Of a DNA stretch of 64,000 nt, positions 60,303 through 64,000 are shown one piece after another. Each line of letters opens with the position of its first letter. Position 1 is the first letter of the stretch. Below the pieces are notes generated by a model, which did no database searches, was not told where the DNA came from, and saw only the letters and a list, made by a program, of their open reading frames with translations. The DNA is from Streptomyces ferrugineus (GTDB lineage Bacteria > Actinomycetota > Actinomycetes > Streptomycetales > Streptomycetaceae), in the NCBI RefSeq assembly GCF_015160855.1, contig NZ_CP063373.1, forward strand, positions 6,448,001 to 6,512,000. The letters run 5' to 3'. The position numbers and the translations under genes are program-made.

Positions 60303-61735
60303 TGGAGATCAACGATCTGACACCGGCCGAACTGAGGGTGTGGCAGGCCTTTCCCAAGGGGGAGGCCGTGGACTTCCGCGACGCGGCAGACCAACGGACC
60401 GTACGTGCCGCGGTGTTGAGGGCCCTGCTGCTCGACGGCCCGGTGGTGAGCGGTGAGGTGGCCGCCCTCAAGGTGGCGGGCGCGCGCGTCACCGGCGTAC
60501 TGGACCTGCGGTATGCGACGGTCGAGAGCGTCGTGCGGCTGAGCCACTGCCACTTCGAGGACGTTCCGGACCTCTCCGGCGCCCAACTGAAGTACCTCAA
60601 CCTGTCCGGGTCCCGCCTGCCCGGTCTGGCGTCGGCGCGGATCCGGGTCGACGGCGGACTGCGACTGACGGACTGCCGGTTCACCGGGCCGGTACGGCTC
60701 GGCGGTGCGCAGATCGCCGGGGCGCTGTATCTGGAGGGCGCCGAGATCACCGCGCCCGAGGGGACCGCGGATCCGGTGCTCCAGCTCCACCAGGCGACCG
60801 TCGGGGAGGACCTGTGCGCGTCCCGGCTGCGCACGCGCGGCGAGAGTCGGCTCGACGGCGCCACGATCAGCGGCTCGCTCCGGCTGGAGGACGCCGACCT
60901 GCGTCATCCCGGCGGTTTCGTCCTCAACGCCGAGGCCCTGGAGGTGGGCGCCAACGTCCTCGGCAGACGGCTGAGCTCCCAGGGCCGCATCGACATGCGC
61001 GGCGCCCGCATACCCGGCCGGCTCGACCTGCTGAGCAGCCGGCTGTCCAACCCGGGCGGCACCGCGATGCGCGCGAGCAGCTGTGTCATCGGTGAGGTGT
61101 GGCTGCGCAGGGGTCCGCGGATCGAGGGCATGCTCAACCTGCGCCGCTCCCAGATCGAGCACCTCAACCTGGAGCCGGAGATGCTCCCGGACCAGGTCCG
61201 CATCCTCGACCTGACCTACACCTCGCTCACCCCGCATGTGCCGCCCGAGCAGCGGCTGCCCATGCTGGAGCGGGACGAGGGCAGGTTCGACCCGCACGGA
61301 TACGAGCAGTTGACGGCGTCCTACCGCCGCACCGGCGACGACCACGCCGCCCGCCTGGTCCAGCTCGCCAAGCAGCGCCGCCATCGCACCACACTGCCCT
61401 GGTACGGCCGACTGTGGGGGCGGGTCCAGGACGCCACCGTCGGCTACGGCTTCCGGCCGATGCGCGCGCTGGGCTGGCTGCTGTCGCTGCTCGCCGTCGG
61501 CTCGGTCACGTTCGCGCTGCACGCGCCCGCGCCGCTGAAGCCGGACGAGGCACCGCACTTCAACCCGGTCTTCTACACCCTCGACCTGCTGCTGCCGGTG
61601 ATCTCCTTCGGACAGGAGCCGGCGTTCGCCCCGGACGGCGGGCAGCAGTGGCTGTCGTACGTCCTGGTACTGGCCGGCTGGATCCTGGCCACCACGGTCA
61701 TCGCCGGCGTCACCCGCACGGTCAGCCGCCAGTGA
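60302..61735 (+). CDS. Beta-helix-like protein with two C-terminal membrane spans, function unknown
   Basis: Protein of 477 residues. Residues about 50-300 are a run of degenerate repeats with alternating hydrophobic/polar residues and frequent LxL or GxL (VTGVLDLRYATVESVV, GGLRLTDCRFTGPVRLGGAQ, GALYLEGAEITAP, GSLRLEDADL, GRIDMRGARIPGRLDLL), suggesting a right-handed beta helix. The C-terminus has two spans (about 389-408 and 450-470) around a re-entrant-looking stretch, VFYTLDLLLPVISFGQ. The layout recalls pentapeptide-type proteins fused to ion-channel pores, but there is no recognisable filter. I chose ATG 60302 because a promoter predicts initiation there; GTG 60272 is in frame. Its end overlaps the dehydratase gene by 14 bp on the other strand. 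Confidence 0.7.
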   Translation: MEINDLTPAELRVWQAFPKGEAVDFRDAADQRTVRAAVLRALLLDGPVVSGEVAALKVAGARVTGVLDLRYATVESVVRLSHCHFEDVPDLSGAQLKYLNLSGSRLPGLASARIRVDGGLRLTDCRFTGPVRLGGAQIAGALYLEGAEITAPEGTADPVLQLHQATVGEDLCASRLRTRGESRLDGATISGSLRLEDADLRHPGGFVLNAEALEVGANVLGRRLSSQGRIDMRGARIPGRLDLLSSRLSNPGGTAMRASSCVIGEVWLRRGPRIEGMLNLRRSQIEHLNLEPEMLPDQVRILDLTYTSLTPHVPPEQRLPMLERDEGRFDPHGYEQLTASYRRTGDDHAARLVQLAKQRRHRTTLPWYGRLWGRVQDATVGYGFRPMRALGWLLSLLAVGSVTFALHAPAPLKPDEAPHFNPVFYTLDLLLPVISFGQEPAFAPDGGQQWLSYVLVLAGWILATTVIAGVTRTVSRQ

Positions 61736-63515
61736 CGGCCCTCGCGGTGTGCTGCGCGGCCAGCCGCACCGGTGCGTTCCGGGCGCCGTAGCCCCGGTAG
61801 CCGTCCCGCTGCACCAGCTCGAAGAAGACACGGCCGACGGTCAGGGTGTAGCAGTGCCGGAACTCGCCGTGTGCGTCACGGTCGTAGAGGATGCCGAGTT
61901 CGCGGTACGTCTCCAGCTCGCCGTCCGCGAACTCGTGCCGCGCCGCCAGGTCGTCGTAGTAGTTGGCGGGGATCGGCAGCAGCCGCCCGCCCGCCTCCCG
62001 GAACCGGCGGGCGGCCGCGACGACGTCGTCGGTGGCCAGCGCGATGTGCTGGGCGTGCGCGGTGTCGTCGGTGGGCGCGGCCCCGACGCCGAGGGCGATG
62101 CGGACGCTGCCGTCGGGGTTGGTGACGGCGCGGCTGCGCATCAGGCCGTACGGGTCGGCGACGTCCACGCTCTCCTGGGCGTGCAGGCCGAGGACGCTGC
62201 GGTGGAAGAGGGCGGCCTCGTCGTAGTGGTGCCAGGGCTGGGTGAGGGCGAGGTGGTCGATCCGGTGGATGCCGGCGGCCGCGGGCTCGTGCGCGATGTC
62301 GGCGAAGTCGGCGCGCCAGTCGGGCAGTTCGGGCCGGTCCGTGGCGCAGAAGAAGAGTTCCGTGCCGTCGGGTGCGGCGACGGCGTCGAGCGGGGCGTCC
62401 CCGGTGGCGCGGCGGCGGGGCAGGACGGGTGCCAGGAGGGCCTCGGCGCGGCGGGCGGCGCCGGTCGGGTCCGGCGATTCGAGGCCGATCGCGGCGAGGT
62501 TGGTGCCGTCCCGGCGGGCGGCGCCCGAGGTGTTGAGAAGGACCCGGGCCGCGCCCTGCTGCCAGAGGTCGACCGGTTTGCCGCGGTGGCGTGCGGTGCG
62601 GGCGAAGCCCAGGGCGCCGAGCACGGCCGCGACCGGTTCGGCGTCGGGCGTGAGAAGTTCGGCGAAGGCGACGCCGGTGGGCACGACGGGCGCGGGCGGG
62701 TCGGCGACACCGAGTTGCTCCTGGAGGACCAGCAGGGAGCGGTGGGCGTCCACGGCCGTCGGGCCGGCGTCGGCCTGGCGGAAGACGTCGTTGAAGACCT
62801 CCAGGGAGAGCGGGCCGTCGTATCCCGTGTGCAGGACATGGCGGACGAGTCCGGCGACGTCGAAGCCGCCCTGGCCCGGGAAGCATCGGTAGTGGCGGCT
62901 CCACTGGAGGACGTCCATCGCGAGCAGCGGGGCGTCGGCGAGCTGGAGGAAGAAGATCTTCTCGCCGGGGATGTCCTGGATGCCCTTGGGGTCGGAGCCC
63001 CGGGAGAGGATGTGGAAGCTGTCCAGGCAGGTGCCGAGCGCGGGGTGGTCGGCGGCCTCGACGATGCGCCAGGCGTGGGTGTACGTGTTGACGTGCCGTC
63101 CCCAGGCGAGCGCCTCGTAGGCCACCCGGATCCCGGACTCCTGGGCCAGTTCGGCGAGTTGGCGCAGCTGGTGCGCGGCGAGCGCGTCGTCGTCCACGGC
63201 GAGCGGATGGACGCTGGAGCAGACGAGCACGGTGTCCGCGCCGAGCCTGCGCATCAGCTCGAACTTGTGCCGGGCGCGCCGCAGATTGCGGGCGAACGCC
63301 TCGGCGGGCACGGCCTCGATGTCCCGCATCGGCTGGTAGAGGTCGATGGTGAGGCCGAGGTCGGCGCAGCGGGCGCGGATCTCCTCGGGGGTCAGCGGGC
63401 TCGCGAGCAGATCGTTCTCGAAGATCTCCACACCGTCGAAGCCGGCCCGGGAGGCGGCCGTGAGCTTCTCGGTGAGGGATCCGCTGAGGGAGACGGTGGC
63501 GATGGACGTACGCAT
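61722..63515 (-). CDS. Fusion: sugar-phosphate isomerase-like barrel and HPPD-like VOC domain (3-dehydroshikimate dehydratase type)
   Basis: Protein of 597 residues. The N-terminal AP-endonuclease-2 TIM barrel (about 1-270) carries metal ligands in VAYEALAWGRHVNTYTHAWR, CLDSFHILSRG and LSLEVFNDVFRQAD. The C-terminal half (about 285-590) is a 4-hydroxyphenylpyruvate-dioxygenase-like pair of VOC modules (GIHRIDHLALTQPWHHYDEA, GRVFFELVQRDGYRGYG). This two-part build is that of the QuiC-type 3-dehydroshikimate dehydratases that make protocatechuate. The adjoining shikimate dehydrogenase supports the assignment. ATG 63515 is the start. Confidence 0.82.
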   Translation of the reverse strand: MRTSIATVSLSGSLTEKLTAASRAGFDGVEIFENDLLASPLTPEEIRARCADLGLTIDLYQPMRDIEAVPAEAFARNLRRARHKFELMRRLGADTVLVCSSVHPLAVDDDALAAHQLRQLAELAQESGIRVAYEALAWGRHVNTYTHAWRIVEAADHPALGTCLDSFHILSRGSDPKGIQDIPGEKIFFLQLADAPLLAMDVLQWSRHYRCFPGQGGFDVAGLVRHVLHTGYDGPLSLEVFNDVFRQADAGPTAVDAHRSLLVLQEQLGVADPPAPVVPTGVAFAELLTPDAEPVAAVLGALGFARTARHRGKPVDLWQQGAARVLLNTSGAARRDGTNLAAIGLESPDPTGAARRAEALLAPVLPRRRATGDAPLDAVAAPDGTELFFCATDRPELPDWRADFADIAHEPAAAGIHRIDHLALTQPWHHYDEAALFHRSVLGLHAQESVDVADPYGLMRSRAVTNPDGSVRIALGVGAAPTDDTAHAQHIALATDDVVAAARRFREAGGRLLPIPANYYDDLAARHEFADGELETYRELGILYDRDAHGEFRHCYTLTVGRVFFELVQRDGYRGYGARNAPVRLAAQHTARAVTGG

Positions 63516-63529
63516 GCCGGTACCTCTTC

Positions 63530-64000
63530 CTACCTCGGGGTTCCTACGGCTCCGGCCAGTTCGGCGATGTCCGCGAGCATGCGCGCGCCGTCCGGCTCCC
63601 GGCCCGTGAACAGGCGGAAGGCGTCGGCCGCCTGGAACACGGCCATCCCACCGCCGTCCAGGGCGGCGCAGCCGGCGGCTCGGGCGCTGCGCAGCAGCTC
63701 GGTCTCCAGCGGGCGGTAGACGACCTCGGCGACCCACAGCCGCGGGTGCAGCAGTTCGGCCGGCAGGGGCAGGCCGGGGTGGGCCGCCATGCCGGTCGGG
63801 GTCGCGTGCACGAGACCGTCGGCCCGGCCCAGCAGCGCGGGCAGCGCGTCCGGGGTGGCGCCCACCGCGCGGCCGGGGCCGAAGTGCCGGTTCAGCGCGG
63901 CGGCGAGAGCGACGGCCCGTTCGCTCAGCGCGTCGACGACGGTGACCCGCTCGGCGCCGAGCGTGAGCATGGCGTGCGCGACGGCCGCGCCCGCTCCCCC
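63530..64000 (-). CDS. Shikimate/quinate dehydrogenase (5' part beyond window)
   Basis: The C-terminal 156 residues of an AroE-family oxidoreductase. Its frame enters at the right edge reading GGAGAAVAHAMLTLGAERV, the end of the NADP-binding GAGGA motif, so about half of the protein is off the window. Further motifs: VHATPTGMAAHPGLPL, VAEVVYRPLETELLRSA, and the terminal catalytic-loop region DGGGMAVFQAADAFRLFTG. It lies 14 bp upstream of the dehydratase-like gene, forming a shikimate/quinate-to-protocatechuate unit. Confidence 0.88.
   Translation of the reverse strand, partial: GGAGAAVAHAMLTLGAERVTVVDALSERAVALAAALNRHFGPGRAVGATPDALPALLGRADGLVHATPTGMAAHPGLPLPAELLHPRLWVAEVVYRPLETELLRSARAAGCAALDGGGMAVFQAADAFRLFTGREPDGARMLADIAELAGAVGTPR

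Noticed and set aside
61436..61450. A TVGYG sequence, the potassium-channel filter, in the beta-helix protein
   Set aside because: It lies before the first membrane span, on the cytoplasmic side, not between the two spans, so it cannot be a filter. Chance match.

Overview
The window looks like a stretch of Streptomyces chromosome (or a very close actinomycete). Base composition is very GC-rich with GC-saturated third codon positions. GTG starts and 1-4 nt stop/start overlaps are common. Recognisable Streptomyces features include a DasR-like site before a chitinase, sugar importers without their own ATPase, a second pentose-phosphate cluster, and very rare TTA codons. Everything here is read by eye from sequence; no database search was run.

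Layout. 1-3.8 kb: the start of an IclR-type (PcaR-like) regulator, divergent from a complete SsuA/TauA-type ABC importer (binding protein, two permeases, ATPase). 3.7-4.5 kb: a decayed secreted glycosidase with a discoidin-type C-terminus. 4.6-10.3 kb: a trans-4-hydroxyproline catabolic island with a GntR regulator, epimerase, DapA-type deaminase and a three-part flavin/[2Fe-2S] D-hydroxyproline dehydrogenase, with a repeated ATGTCAC element at three promoters. 10.4-12.9 kb: a MmyB-type ligand domain lacking its HTH, divergent from an XRE/ImmA-type regulator-protease pair and a 76-residue protein. 12.9-15.9 kb: Sfp-type phosphopantetheinyl transferase, calcineurin-like phosphoesterase and an ATP-grasp protein. 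16-17.7 kb: secreted GH18 chitinase.

17.9-31.6 kb is an intracellular oligosaccharide-degradation locus: alpha-L-fucosidase (GH29), alpha-mannosidase (GH38), a GH4 glycosidase, a DeoR regulator, a PfkB-type kinase, an ABC importer lacking its ATPase and a GH2 beta-galactosidase. 31.6-37.9 kb holds Tat-type secreted phosphoesterases (a calcineurin/LamG protein and a PHP protein) plus a small secreted protein. A TnpB-related gene with a hairpin-rich 3' end lies between the two phosphoesterases. 37.9-43.1 kb is a cluster resembling the phd/cou phenylpropanoid pathway (CoA ligase, MaoC hydratase, SDR, TIM-barrel hydrolase, MarR regulator), followed by an IclR regulator. 43.2-47.2 kb: a NarL-type two-component system and an MMPL exporter. 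47.3-51.2 kb: a DUF1905 protein, secreted GH16 glucanase with CBM, an orphan membrane protein and an AraC regulator. 51.4-59.7 kb: tkt, tal, zwf, opcA, pgi and gnd, a complete hexose-monophosphate set in one tight operon. 59.7-64 kb: a histidine phosphatase, a beta-helix/two-TM protein, a dehydroshikimate dehydratase-like fusion and the 3' part of a shikimate dehydrogenase.

The most unusual items are the zinc-ribbon-less TnpB-related protein with stacked hairpins across its 3' coding end, the HTH-less MmyB protein beside an XRE/ImmA pair, and several palindromic operators whose regulators are absent from the window.
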